A stretch of DNA of 44,326 bases from an uncultured Pseudomonadota bacterium. Its GTDB lineage: Bacteria; Pseudomonadota; Alphaproteobacteria; UBA3830. A program made the position numbers and the translations under genes. Where the stretch lies: NCBI GenBank assembly GCA_902761495.1, contig CACWKL010000002.1:1-44326 (forward strand), written 5' to 3'. Numbering within the stretch: position 1 is the stretch's first letter; each line of letters opens with the position of its first letter. Under the pieces are notes generated by a model that made no database searches, was not told the DNA's origin, and saw only the letters and a program-made list of their open reading frames with translations. Positions 7,315 through 14,891 of this stretch are shown here, piece by piece.

Positions 7315-9810
7315 TTAATTAACATCTATCGATAAAATCACACCATCATGCAGGACAGGGCCGACCAAATCCACCACTTTATAATCTACCCCTGTCTCAT
7401 TCCAGATTTTCCTTATCAACTGATCATAAGCATCCACCGAAGCACTCATAAGGCCACGTCTATATATTCCGATAACAGACATAGCTTTCTTGTCATCATA
7501 CATCAAAGCACTTGAAAATTGATCGTTACGTCCCGCTCTATTTTTTCGATCAGAGGTGATTGCCTCAAAACTCTCTGTCTCTTTTCCTTTACTCTTAAGG
7601 AATTTAGCAAAGTTTATATCTTGATTCTCCTTGATTTCCTTGAAAAACGCATTGAAAAAGTCATTATCAAAAAAATCTGACTTATTTCTTTCATTAAGTT
7701 TAATGAAATTATCGATATCTTTTTCATAATTTTTGAATCTATCGTCAGACTTAAGCTTTTCCATGCGCAATTTCAAATCATCGAAAACTTCTGAATAGAT
7801 TGTTTCACGCAAGGATTTTATCTTTTGACGCGGCACCGCTTTCAACTTCTGGGGAATTAAGATCGTCAACGAATTGTAGGCATTTATGATTCGCTGCGCA
7901 TCCGAAACTCTTTGTTCAAAGCTTCGTTCCAATTTCGCTTCTTCCAGATATTTACAAATCCTATCATATGCTGCCTTTTTCTTTTCATTGTTGAGATCTT
8001 CGTCTTTCAAAAATTTTACATTTTGCTCCAGTGATACATAAAATTTTTTCGGATTTTCTCTGTTAATGATATTTACTTGAAAATTACTAGCTGTTGTCGG
8101 CAGCTCAATGCTTTGTTGCGCTGGGGTTACTTGAGTGGATGTGCTAGGACTACTCTCCTCTGCTGTTTGCCCGGTATTTGGCTGAGGAGTTGCGTTTCCT
8201 GAACTACCCTCTGTTCCCGGCTGCTGTCCCGTTTGTGTCGAAGTTGGCTGAGAATTCATCGCATTATTGGAACTATCCCCCTGAGGAATTGGCGCATTAT
8301 TAGTATTATTTTCTGTTGACTGCGTAGTGATTCCTTGAGGAATTGCCGCGTTACCTGCGCTACCTTCCGTTCCCGAATTTTGCCCTTGTGGAGCTGCACT
8401 ATTTGCTGGCTGTTGCGTCGAAGTCGCATTATTAGAACTATCTCCGACTGTCGACTGAACTGTATTTTGTGGCGCAGAAGCTACTTGAGCAACTGCAGCA
8501 TTAGTAGGGCTACTTTCCGTCGTTGTCTGCCCAACGCTTTGCTGCACTGGCGTTGGCTGAGAATTTGTCACATTATTAGAGCTATCTCCCTGAGAAGCCA
8601 ACACGTTAGTCGTCGCATTATTCGCAGACTGTTGCGTCGATACTTGTGAAGAATTATCGCTCACTGGCTGCTGCTCTGTATTTTGTGGTTGTCCCGAAAC
8701 TCCCGGAGTAGTTGCGTTAGAATTACTTACGTCTGTTGTTTGTACAGTATTTTGTGGCACAGAGGCTACTTGAGCAACTGCCGCATTAGCAGAGCTACTT
8801 TCTGTAGCTGACTGCCCAACGCTTTGCTGTACTGGCGTTGGCTGAGAATTTGTCGCGTTATTAGTATTATTTTCTGTTCCCGGCGTTGACTGAGGAACCG
8901 TGTTTCCTGAATTTCCTTCCGTTCCTGGTTGTTGCGTCGAAGGTCCCTGAGAACTAGATGCATCGTATGGAGAAGGGACATCATCGAAAGCATTTTGCTC
9001 TTCATTATCGTCCCGAATTTTTCCCAATCTTCGATTCTCCGGAGTATTGGCCAATTCTAAATTTTTGCGCTCTGGATTTCCTTCGATTTGTGATATTAAT
9101 ATCTGAGAAAATCTTTGATTTATATCTTCTAAAAAATTTTTCGATTCTTTAATTCTATTCGAAAATTTCCTTAAATTTGCAGTAATTGATTCTAATGACC
9201 TTTCTTTTTCACATATAGATATAATTTTGCCAAGCCTAGCCATATCAATCCGACCGAAATCTTCAATTATCCCATTCAGCTCCACATCATCTGGCAAATT
9301 TTCTATTCTCTCTGTTCTATTGAATAATTCAAAATATAGATTATTCCTTATACTCAGCAAGTCCTCTAAACAATTCAAAGCTCCATTAATTTTATTAATT
9401 ATCATTTGTACATCATTAACTCCGTTTCCTCTAGGAAGGCTAATGGAAAGATACCTCATATTCCTCTGCAAAAATCGAATATTTTTTGAAGGAATCTCGT
9501 CTATAATATCTTTCAACTCGTCTAACACAGTTTTTTCCAATATTATATCCGAAAGAATATCTCTAGTATTTCCGCTGTTGCGCCTATTTTCGAATACTGA
9601 TCCTCGGGTATTCATTCCCCCTGTAATATTTCCCGTGTTGTTGCGCCTATTTTCGAACATTGATCCTCGGGTACTCATTCCCCTTGTAATATTTCCCGTA
9701 CTGTTGCGCCTATTTGAGCTTCCAACTCTCGAATTGAGCAATCCCCATACTTCATCAATGCAAATACTAATGCTCAGCAACGAAATTCCTACAAAAATTG
9801 TCTTTTTCAT
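7315..9810 (-). CDS. Large secreted repeat protein, unknown function
   Basis: 831 residues. A signal peptide covers about 1-23. Near the N-terminus are two and a half copies of a 21-residue repeat (NRRNxTGNITxGMxTRGSxFE). Residues about 75-270 are a helical, coiled-coil-like region. Residues about 285-570 are a low-complexity Ser/Thr/Gln/Asn/Pro linker with long internal repeats (QPTPVQQSVGQ, NAAVAQVAS.PQNTVQ). Residues about 585-831 form a second charged helical domain ending in a more globular part (IGIYRRGLMSASVDAYDQLI and following). No family is recognised. The start lies two bases after the stop of the FkbM-like gene, with GAGGAAAG inside that gene, so the two are probably translationally coupled. 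The architecture fits a surface-exposed or released protein. Confidence 0.8.
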   Translation of the reverse strand: MKKTIFVGISLLSISICIDEVWGLLNSRVGSSNRRNSTGNITRGMSTRGSMFENRRNNTGNITGGMNTRGSVFENRRNSGNTRDILSDIILEKTVLDELKDIIDEIPSKNIRFLQRNMRYLSISLPRGNGVNDVQMIINKINGALNCLEDLLSIRNNLYFELFNRTERIENLPDDVELNGIIEDFGRIDMARLGKIISICEKERSLESITANLRKFSNRIKESKNFLEDINQRFSQILISQIEGNPERKNLELANTPENRRLGKIRDDNEEQNAFDDVPSPYDASSSQGPSTQQPGTEGNSGNTVPQSTPGTENNTNNATNSQPTPVQQSVGQSATESSSANAAVAQVASVPQNTVQTTDVSNSNATTPGVSGQPQNTEQQPVSDNSSQVSTQQSANNATTNVLASQGDSSNNVTNSQPTPVQQSVGQTTTESSPTNAAVAQVASAPQNTVQSTVGDSSNNATSTQQPANSAAPQGQNSGTEGSAGNAAIPQGITTQSTENNTNNAPIPQGDSSNNAMNSQPTSTQTGQQPGTEGSSGNATPQPNTGQTAEESSPSTSTQVTPAQQSIELPTTASNFQVNIINRENPKKFYVSLEQNVKFLKDEDLNNEKKKAAYDRICKYLEEAKLERSFEQRVSDAQRIINAYNSLTILIPQKLKAVPRQKIKSLRETIYSEVFDDLKLRMEKLKSDDRFKNYEKDIDNFIKLNERNKSDFFDNDFFNAFFKEIKENQDINFAKFLKSKGKETESFEAITSDRKNRAGRNDQFSSALMYDDKKAMSVIGIYRRGLMSASVDAYDQLIRKIWNETGVDYKVVDLVGPVLHDGVILSIDVN
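8463..8855 (-). repeat. Two long in-frame repeats in the linker of the secreted protein
   Basis: A block of about 108 bp at 8463-8570 recurs at 8748-8855, offset 285 bp (95 codons). Both encode the series NSQPTPVQQSVGQ, ES(S), NAAVAQVAS and PQNTVQ. The copies differ at scattered positions. Shorter variants of the same words lie between and around them. This is the kind of region that changes length by recombination. Confidence 0.8.
9578..9720 (-). repeat. 63-bp tandem repeat near the N-terminus of the secreted protein
   Basis: TTGCGCCTATTT occurs at 9578, 9641 and 9704, a 63-bp period that encodes a 21-residue repeat. Two copies are nearly complete and a third is partial. It keeps the reading frame. 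Confidence 0.85.
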
Positions 9811-9812
9811 GG

Positions 9813-10787
9813 CTATTTATCTTTCCTCATTAACACAACAAACTCTTTCTTGTTGATCATTTCATCAATAGATATCTCACTTATTGAGTCTGCCGAAATT
9901 ACCTCATAGAACTTCAACCCGTGTTTAGCCAAAAAGGTTAAGTCACCTAGAACATTAATCGACTCGTCCACTCTGTCCATATCAAAATGAGCCAATATCT
10001 TGATATTGTCTGATTCATCAATAATCTCATCGGCTCCTTTCAAAACCGCGAACGCCGCGTTTGGAACACCAATTAAAATCAGAGAAACGCCCTTGTCTTT
10101 AAGCATTTCATTCAATGTCTGACATTCTACATCGACTTTTTTTGTTACTACTTTGCGATTATCTGCAAATAAAGAAATGATACTCTCTATAACACCTCGC
10201 CCTGGACGATCCGAGGCCGCTTTTTCGATCACTTCGACGGTTTCTGATAAATCATTCAACACTATATTCTTATGTAAGCACTTCGCTACGACCGGATTTG
10301 CTTCGATCGCTACGTACTTTCCATTTGTTTTCAAGATCTGTCCAAGCATTATGCTGTTGTATCCGTAGTGAGCACCAACCTCAGCTACCGATTCTCCCTT
10401 CGTACAAAGATTCAAAGCCGCGACGTCAAATAACGATGTCACGCTATCCTTATAACTCAACTCTTCTCTGATTCGCGGATCGTTTTTATCAATTATAATT
10501 GGAAACTTACCTTCTATAGAGGTTATGATCCGATCATCTGACAGAAATATTTCCCCCTTCATCATCGGGATAAGTTTGGAAAAGAATTTATTTTTTTCCA
10601 TCAAAATGGCTCCCAAAAACACAATCGCGTATAAAATTATACAAAACCAAACAAACTTATTGTTCAGTAAACTTCTAACTAAGGACGGACGTGTAGGGTA
10701 ATTGTTTATTTCTATCCTTGGCTCTTCTTTAACGAAAACACGCCCTGCCGAGTAATTGTTTGAGAAATTATCCAACATTTCCTCCAT
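9813..10787 (-). CDS. Membrane-anchored FkbM-like methyltransferase with degenerate motif
   Basis: 324 residues. A single transmembrane helix spans about 44-63. A Rossmann-type domain follows, with motif I VAEVGAHYGYNS at about residue 134 and the acidic strand end VAIEAN at about 158. The helix LNEMLKDKGVSLI corresponds to the FkbM element before the signature D-x-EG-x-E, but here that signature reads LIGVPNAAFAVLKGA, so the conserved acidic residues are lost. FkbM proteins O-methylate sugars or natural products. With the anchor and the changed motif, this one may be divergent or non-catalytic. It starts at the first ATG, with AGAGGA upstream, is divergent from vgrG, and is coupled to the large secreted protein. 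Confidence 0.7.
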   Translation of the reverse strand: MEEMLDNFSNNYSAGRVFVKEEPRIEINNYPTRPSLVRSLLNNKFVWFCIILYAIVFLGAILMEKNKFFSKLIPMMKGEIFLSDDRIITSIEGKFPIIIDKNDPRIREELSYKDSVTSLFDVAALNLCTKGESVAEVGAHYGYNSIMLGQILKTNGKYVAIEANPVVAKCLHKNIVLNDLSETVEVIEKAASDRPGRGVIESIISLFADNRKVVTKKVDVECQTLNEMLKDKGVSLILIGVPNAAFAVLKGADEIIDESDNIKILAHFDMDRVDESINVLGDLTFLAKHGLKFYEVISADSISEISIDEMINKKEFVVLMRKDK

Positions 10788-10816
10788 AAATTCCTCTGAA
10801 TTATAACCTGAAGAAG

Positions 10817-10833
10817 GTTACAAAAAAGTAAAC
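10817..10833 (-). promoter_or_regulatory. CtrA-like box and -10 for the FkbM-like operon
   Basis: Read on the minus strand, TTTA-N7-GTAAC, two mismatches from TTAA-N7-TTAAC. After 11 bases comes TATAAT at about 10800-10805, and the ATG at 10787 follows after 12 more bases. The predicted 5' leader is therefore only a few bases long. Confidence 0.45.
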
Positions 10834-10848
10834 AATATTGAATTTTGT

Positions 10849-10883
10849 TAAAATTGATTGATATTTTTAATCAATTTTATATT
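10849..10883 (+). promoter_or_regulatory. vgrG promoter overlapped by an 11-bp inverted repeat (operator)
   Basis: TAAAATTGATT (10849-10859) and AATCAATTTTA (10869-10879) form a perfect 11-bp inverted repeat with a 9-bp spacer. The left arm contains a possible -35 (TTGATT, 10854-10859) and the right arm abuts a possible -10 (TATATT, 10878-10883; spacing 18). Arm centres are 20 bp apart, two helical turns, as for a dimeric regulator. AGGGGGGAGAAG then precedes the vgrG ATG. Confidence 0.55.
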
Positions 10884-10906
10884 ATCCTATTAAGGGGGGA
10901 GAAGTT

Positions 10907-13090
10907 ATGGACATTCTGACATCTCAAAAAGATTTATTCGTTGAATTGTCTATATCCGAACTAAAAGAAGATGTAGTCATCAATAATATAAGGGGTTCGG
11001 AAGCTATATCCGAGTTGTTTGAGTTTCATGTAAATTTTTCTTCCGCGAACAGGGAGATCGACGCCGAAAAAATCCTCGGATCGAATGTTACCCTTCATTT
11101 TAAATCAGAAAAACACGAAAGATTTATCAACGGAATAATAACTCAATTTTCACAAGGAAGAACTTCGCAAAAAGAAGATATATATAACACTGAATATTTT
11201 TTCACGATGCGGCCGAAGTTATGGCTGTTGTCCTTGGACAGTAACTGCCAGATATTTCAGGAAAAATCTACAATGGAGATAATAAAAAGCGTACTGAAAG
11301 AATACAAAATAGATGTCTCAGAATCAAAGTGTGGCAACAATAATCGTACTTATTGCGTACAATATAACGAAAGTTCTTTTAATTTTATTTCCCGTCTCAT
11401 GGAAGATGAAGGAATTTTTTATTATTTCAAACACGAAAAAAACAAACATACCCTCATAATCAGAGACGGTATGGATACGAATCAAAAACTTAAGGAAAAA
11501 GCCGGATTCATCAAAAGCGGCCAGAAAATCTGTCCTCTCGGAAAGGTTTTTAATACGAGTAAAAATATCTTTATGAACGTCGGTGGATATTCCGCAGCAG
11601 ATTATAATTATGAAAATTCCAATACGAAATTATTCAACAAATTAGAAACAAAATGGAAGGGACAAACTCTTTTCTACGAGTACCCGGGTGGATTTTCTCA
11701 AGCAAAAGAGGGAGAAGAACTATCGAAGCTCAGAGTTCAAGAAATTGAATGCAAACACATAATGCTACAAGGAGATTCTACTATTCCAGATTTTTCTCCC
11801 GGCACAACATTTGAGCTTACAGCCCATCATGCCGAAAGTTTTAATGATTCTTATATCCTGTGTAGAGTCGAGCATATATTCGACCGCAACGAAAAAAATG
11901 GATTTGTTTATCGAAACAGATTTTGGGCATTACCGAAAGGTACTGAGTTTAGACCTCCCAGAAAAACACATAAACCGAAAATCTACGGAAATCAAACAGC
12001 GGTGGTAGTCTGTCCTTCCAAACAAGAGATATATCGCGATAAATATTGCTGCATCAAGGTTCATTTCCACTGGGATCAGAAAGGAAAATCGAAGGATACG
12101 AACGACAGCTCTTGTTGGATCAGAGTCGCGCAATTAATGGCCGGAAGTAACTGGGGAGCAGTTTATGTCCCCAGAGTCGGGCAAGAAGTTGTGGTATCGT
12201 TCTTAGAGGGAGACCCGGACAAACCACTAGTCGTTGGATGTGTTTACAACGATCAATTCAAGCCTCCTTATTCTGAATCGCAAGATAAAATATCAACAAT
12301 GAAGACCATAACTTTCACAAAGGATTCAAGATTCAACGAAATTCGCTTCAACGATGAAAATGAAAAAGAAGAAATCTTTGTTCATGCTCAAAAAAATGTA
12401 AACATAGACGTTATAGATGGATCATATTCCACAAAGCTACTTGCAGAACCAGGGGAAAAGGTTATGCATTCACTTGAAATTGTAAAGGGTGATAAATCTG
12501 TACTGCTGAAAGAAGGTGACTCCAAATATACGATAAAAAAAGGGGATAGTACCATCCAAATGGATGAAGGAAACAGCGAAATCGTTTTGAAGAAGGGAAA
12601 TAGTTCCATAAAACTCGAAAAGGGAAATCAAACCATCGACATAAACGGAGACTGTACAATAAAGATTACTGGAAACCTAAAAATCGAAGCCGATAAAAAT
12701 ATTTCAATAGAAGCAGGAAAAGAAATTTCTATAAAATCCGGAACGTCAATAAAGGCAGAGGCTGAACGAAATGTTACAATTGAAGCTGATGCTTCGGCAA
12801 CTTTCAAAGCTACCCGAAATTTCTCTTGTGAATCCGGAGCCGCCATGAAAATTAAGTCTTCTCTTAATACGGACTTAGAAGCTGGCGCAAGCATGAATAT
12901 AGAAGCTGGTGCAAGTATGAATATAAAATCTAATGCATTCATGAATATAAAATGTACTGGAATTCTGAATGCTGAAGGTACAGGAGTAACGAATTTAACA
13001 GGTGCCGCGGTTCAGATAAACGGAAAAGGTGTATCCAGTTTCCGCGCACCAATGTTAACTATCGGAGGGGGGATGATTTCATTTGGATAA
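10907..13090 (+). CDS. vgrG: Type VI secretion spike protein VgrG (TssI)
   Basis: Trimeric tip of the T6SS tube that delivers effectors into target cells. Of 727 residues, about 1-345 are the gp27-like base (SRLMEDEGIFYYF is the typical signature). About 380-460 are the gp5 OB-fold (VHFHWD, SCWIRVAQLMAGSNWG, VPRVGQEVVVSFLEGDPD, VGCVYND). About 510-715 form a beta-prism needle with decad-like repeats (KxGDSxIxLxxG, then IEAGxxIxIxSG). No extra catalytic domain follows, so this is a plain carrier rather than an evolved VgrG. The signature is of the proteobacterial T6SS-i type. No other tss genes lie in the window. Confidence 0.95.
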   Translation: MDILTSQKDLFVELSISELKEDVVINNIRGSEAISELFEFHVNFSSANREIDAEKILGSNVTLHFKSEKHERFINGIITQFSQGRTSQKEDIYNTEYFFTMRPKLWLLSLDSNCQIFQEKSTMEIIKSVLKEYKIDVSESKCGNNNRTYCVQYNESSFNFISRLMEDEGIFYYFKHEKNKHTLIIRDGMDTNQKLKEKAGFIKSGQKICPLGKVFNTSKNIFMNVGGYSAADYNYENSNTKLFNKLETKWKGQTLFYEYPGGFSQAKEGEELSKLRVQEIECKHIMLQGDSTIPDFSPGTTFELTAHHAESFNDSYILCRVEHIFDRNEKNGFVYRNRFWALPKGTEFRPPRKTHKPKIYGNQTAVVVCPSKQEIYRDKYCCIKVHFHWDQKGKSKDTNDSSCWIRVAQLMAGSNWGAVYVPRVGQEVVVSFLEGDPDKPLVVGCVYNDQFKPPYSESQDKISTMKTITFTKDSRFNEIRFNDENEKEEIFVHAQKNVNIDVIDGSYSTKLLAEPGEKVMHSLEIVKGDKSVLLKEGDSKYTIKKGDSTIQMDEGNSEIVLKKGNSSIKLEKGNQTIDINGDCTIKITGNLKIEADKNISIEAGKEISIKSGTSIKAEAERNVTIEADASATFKATRNFSCESGAAMKIKSSLNTDLEAGASMNIEAGASMNIKSNAFMNIKCTGILNAEGTGVTNLTGAAVQINGKGVSSFRAPMLTIGGGMISFG

Positions 13091-13706
13091 TTTAGAAGCA
13101 CTCGCACCAGAAACAATCGAATCAGATAAAATAAAAGCAGAGGATGAGATCAAAATAGAAGAAGTTAGATCTCCCAATGGAAAATTAATGAGAACCTGTT
13201 CAATGAAAGACTGTCAAATGCATGGCCCGATGGTTATTTATGATAATAACGAACAAGTCGCTCAGAAATTAAATTACGAAGACAATGTCCTATCAGGCCC
13301 CGCGGAATTTTATCAAGATGGAGTTCCCTTGATGTATACCCAATTTCAAAATGGAACAATAAACGGACCTGCTACTTTATTTAATAAGGGTATAAAATCT
13401 GCTGAAACAACATTTAAAAACGGAGTAATTGAAGGCATTTTTGTTTCATTCGACGAGGCCGGAAGAATTATTCGCGAGGCAACTTATGTCAAAGGACAAA
13501 TGGAAGGCGATTGCTACCTCTATTATCCAGACGGAGTCGTTCAGGAGAAATCGTGCTACAAAAACAATAAACTCGATGGAATCGTCACGAGATATTATCA
13601 TTCGGGAGCTATACTCGAGGTTTCGAATTATGAAAACGGTCAACCTATCGGATATACAGAAACCTACGATGAAAACGGAAATCTAATTTCGAGCAAGGAG
13701 GCATAA
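13083..13706 (+). CDS. YwqK-like MORN-type repeat protein in the T6SS module
   Basis: 207 residues. After a short charged N-terminus it consists of about seven repeats of 21-24 residues with the pattern GxxxxYxxxGxxxxxxxYxxGxxxG (for example GPAEFYQDGVPLMYTQFQNG and GDCYLYYPDGVVQEKSCYKN). This is the repeat of YwqK-family proteins, often labelled antitoxins of toxin-antitoxin systems. The start is a TTG at 13083 that overlaps the end of vgrG by 8 bases, with GGAGGGGGG upstream. The downstream PAAR-like gene begins on the last base of its stop. In this position it could be an adaptor or chaperone loading the spike, or an immunity-like protein; the sequence does not decide. Confidence 0.85.
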   Translation: MDNLEALAPETIESDKIKAEDEIKIEEVRSPNGKLMRTCSMKDCQMHGPMVIYDNNEQVAQKLNYEDNVLSGPAEFYQDGVPLMYTQFQNGTINGPATLFNKGIKSAETTFKNGVIEGIFVSFDEAGRIIREATYVKGQMEGDCYLYYPDGVVQEKSCYKNNKLDGIVTRYYHSGAILEVSNYENGQPIGYTETYDENGNLISSKEA

Positions 13707-14089
13707 TGGGATTTTGCTGCAGCATCGGAGCTTTACTCAGTTGTCCAATGGGATTAACACCAACTCCGCTAACAGTTATACCAAAAAATCTCTTTGGATC
13801 AACCGGTCCGATAGCCACCTGTATGGACTGTGTTCCATTCTTAAACATCGCTCCGTTTGGTGTTTGTAAAAGCCTTTTGAATCCATCAACTGCAGCACTT
13901 ACTGCCGCAGCATTCGGGGTACTCACTCCTGGACCATGCATCCCTACCCCTGCGGGTCCTTGGATCCCGACAAAACCAAACATAATTGGAGGCATCGGAC
14001 CTGTCTTGGCGGACAGTTCAATACTAATGTGCGCATTTGGAGGAGTGATTAAAGTCAACATGCCCAAACAATATACCATAACAATTTGA
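13706..14089 (+). CDS. PAAR-like T6SS spike-tip protein (DUF4280)
   Basis: 127 residues. Cys- and Pro-rich with the DUF4280 layout: CSIGALLSCPMG at the start, then an IATCMDCVPFLNIAPFG segment, CKSLLNP, TPGPCIPTPAGPW, and a terminal SSILMCAFGGVIKV. Such proteins replace classical PAAR tips that sharpen VgrG and carry effectors. No toxin domain is fused, so any cargo must bind non-covalently or be encoded elsewhere. It has AGGAGG inside the ywqK-like gene and shares one base with its stop (TAATG). Gene order vgrG-ywqK-PAAR-like implies one spike-assembly operon. Confidence 0.88.
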   Translation: MGFCCSIGALLSCPMGLTPTPLTVIPKNLFGSTGPIATCMDCVPFLNIAPFGVCKSLLNPSTAALTAAAFGVLTPGPCIPTPAGPWIPTKPNIIGGIGPVLADSSILMCAFGGVIKVNMPKQYTITI

Positions 14090-14102
14090 AATGGAGAAAA
14101 AT

Positions 14103-14567
14103 ATGGAAGAATGTTTATTTTGTAAAATCGTTCGAGGAGAAAGCCCCATTTACAAAATATGGGAAGACGAAGAACATCTGGCATTTTTATCCATCTATCC
14201 AAACACCTTGGGAGCATCGGTTGTGATTCCGAAAAAACATTTCGACAGTTACGCCTTTCATCTACCGGACGATGAACTTGCAAAACTCACCATAAAATCG
14301 GCGATAGTCGGTAGGCTTTTAGACGCGTCATTTGATGACGTAGGTCGTACCGCCATCATTTACGAAGGATTCGGAATCAACCACGTACACGCAAAATTAT
14401 TTCCGTTACATAAAACAAAAGGTGGATGGAAACCTATTCATACCGACTACAATAAGTATTTTGATCATTATGAAGGATATGTTTCATCCCACGAGTATCA
14501 CGGACCAAATCCTGATCTCGCGAAACTCGCCGAACATATCAGAGAAGTTGGGAAAAGCTTGAAATAA
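14103..14567 (+). CDS. HIT-family protein with altered histidine triad
   Basis: 154 residues from the ATG at 14103. I chose this start because GGAG lies 7 bases upstream and family members begin EC-x-FC-K-I; an ATG 12 bases earlier is in frame. HIT proteins are nucleotide hydrolases or transferases (AMP-lysine, Ap4A and relatives). N-terminal FCKIVRGESP and the triad region INHVHAKLFPLH are present, with Lys where the third His of H-x-H-x-H stands. The second (nucleophilic) His is kept. It follows the T6SS module by 13 bases and may be cotranscribed without being part of it. Confidence 0.88.
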   Translation: MEECLFCKIVRGESPIYKIWEDEEHLAFLSIYPNTLGASVVIPKKHFDSYAFHLPDDELAKLTIKSAIVGRLLDASFDDVGRTAIIYEGFGINHVHAKLFPLHKTKGGWKPIHTDYNKYFDHYEGYVSSHEYHGPNPDLAKLAEHIREVGKSLK

Positions 14568-14586
14568 ATTTACTCAACAAACTTAC

Positions 14587-14749
14587 GCCTATACAAAACT
14601 TCTTAGGTTAGCTTTGAAGGCTCGTTTTTAAAGCTCAAAAAACAATAAGAAGTTTAAAAGTAATTTCGGTACCGAGGAGTCCACACTAGCTTCCATTGAA
14701 TGTCTTGTGTGCCTGCGTTTCATAGGAGAATTATTATATTAAAAACGAG
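14587..14749 (+). ncRNA. Structured non-coding RNA candidate, family unknown
   Basis: The stretch between the HIT gene and the pilin holds several perfect helices: 14596-14605 with 14646-14655 (AAACTTCTTA/TAAGAAGTTT), nested 14610-14615 with 14630-14635 (AGCTTT/AAAGCT), and 14682-14689 with 14704-14711 (CACAC.AG/CT.GTGTG). CCTAT 14588-14592 can pair with ATAGG 14722-14726. CTCGTTTTTA 14621-14630, mostly the loop of the nested hairpin, is complementary over 10 bases to 14740-14749, which would make a pseudoknot or a switch. The overall span of CCTAT to ATAGG (about 140 nt) recalls a 6S-like rod, but I cannot assign a family. Strand is assumed from the flanking genes. Confidence 0.35.
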
Positions 14750-14832
14750 ATCAATTTAAATATTTTTTTAATAAAATTAATAAAAATTGTAACATAAATA
14801 ATTTATCGTAAAAAAGATATTTCTCCCAAAAA

Positions 14833-14848
14833 TTAACTATTTCTTTAC
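14833..14848 (+). promoter_or_regulatory. CtrA-type box of the Flp pilin gene
   Basis: TTAA-N7-TTTAC, one mismatch from consensus, 44 bases ahead of the pilin ATG. TACCAT begins 10 bases after the second half-site and CATAAT begins 13 bases after it; either could be the -10. In Caulobacter pilA is a known CtrA target, which supports the call. Confidence 0.55.
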
Positions 14849-14891
14849 ATTATCTATGTACCATAATCTGTATATATTGACGGAAATAGAG

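Noticed and set aside
8335-9005. Open frames on both strands in the low-complexity part of the 831-residue gene, and possible CRISPR-like repetition
   Set aside because: Repeats are in frame with the secreted protein, of unequal spacing and coding; there are no uniform repeats with unique spacers.
9227-9856. 209-residue plus-strand frame opposite the N-terminal part of the large secreted protein
   Set aside because: Antisense shadow, Ile/Leu/Ser-rich because of the complementary codons; the minus frame has a signal peptide and coupling to the upstream gene.
13645-14283. 212-residue minus-strand frame opposite the PAAR-like and HIT genes
   Set aside because: It is antisense to two genes with clear family motifs and matching ribosome-binding sites; its composition follows from theirs.
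14641-14726. RNase P RNA or tmRNA piece, considered because of GAGGAGTCCACAC and GCCTGCG
   Set aside because: The universally conserved RNase P and tmRNA blocks are not present; only a generic structured RNA can be supported.
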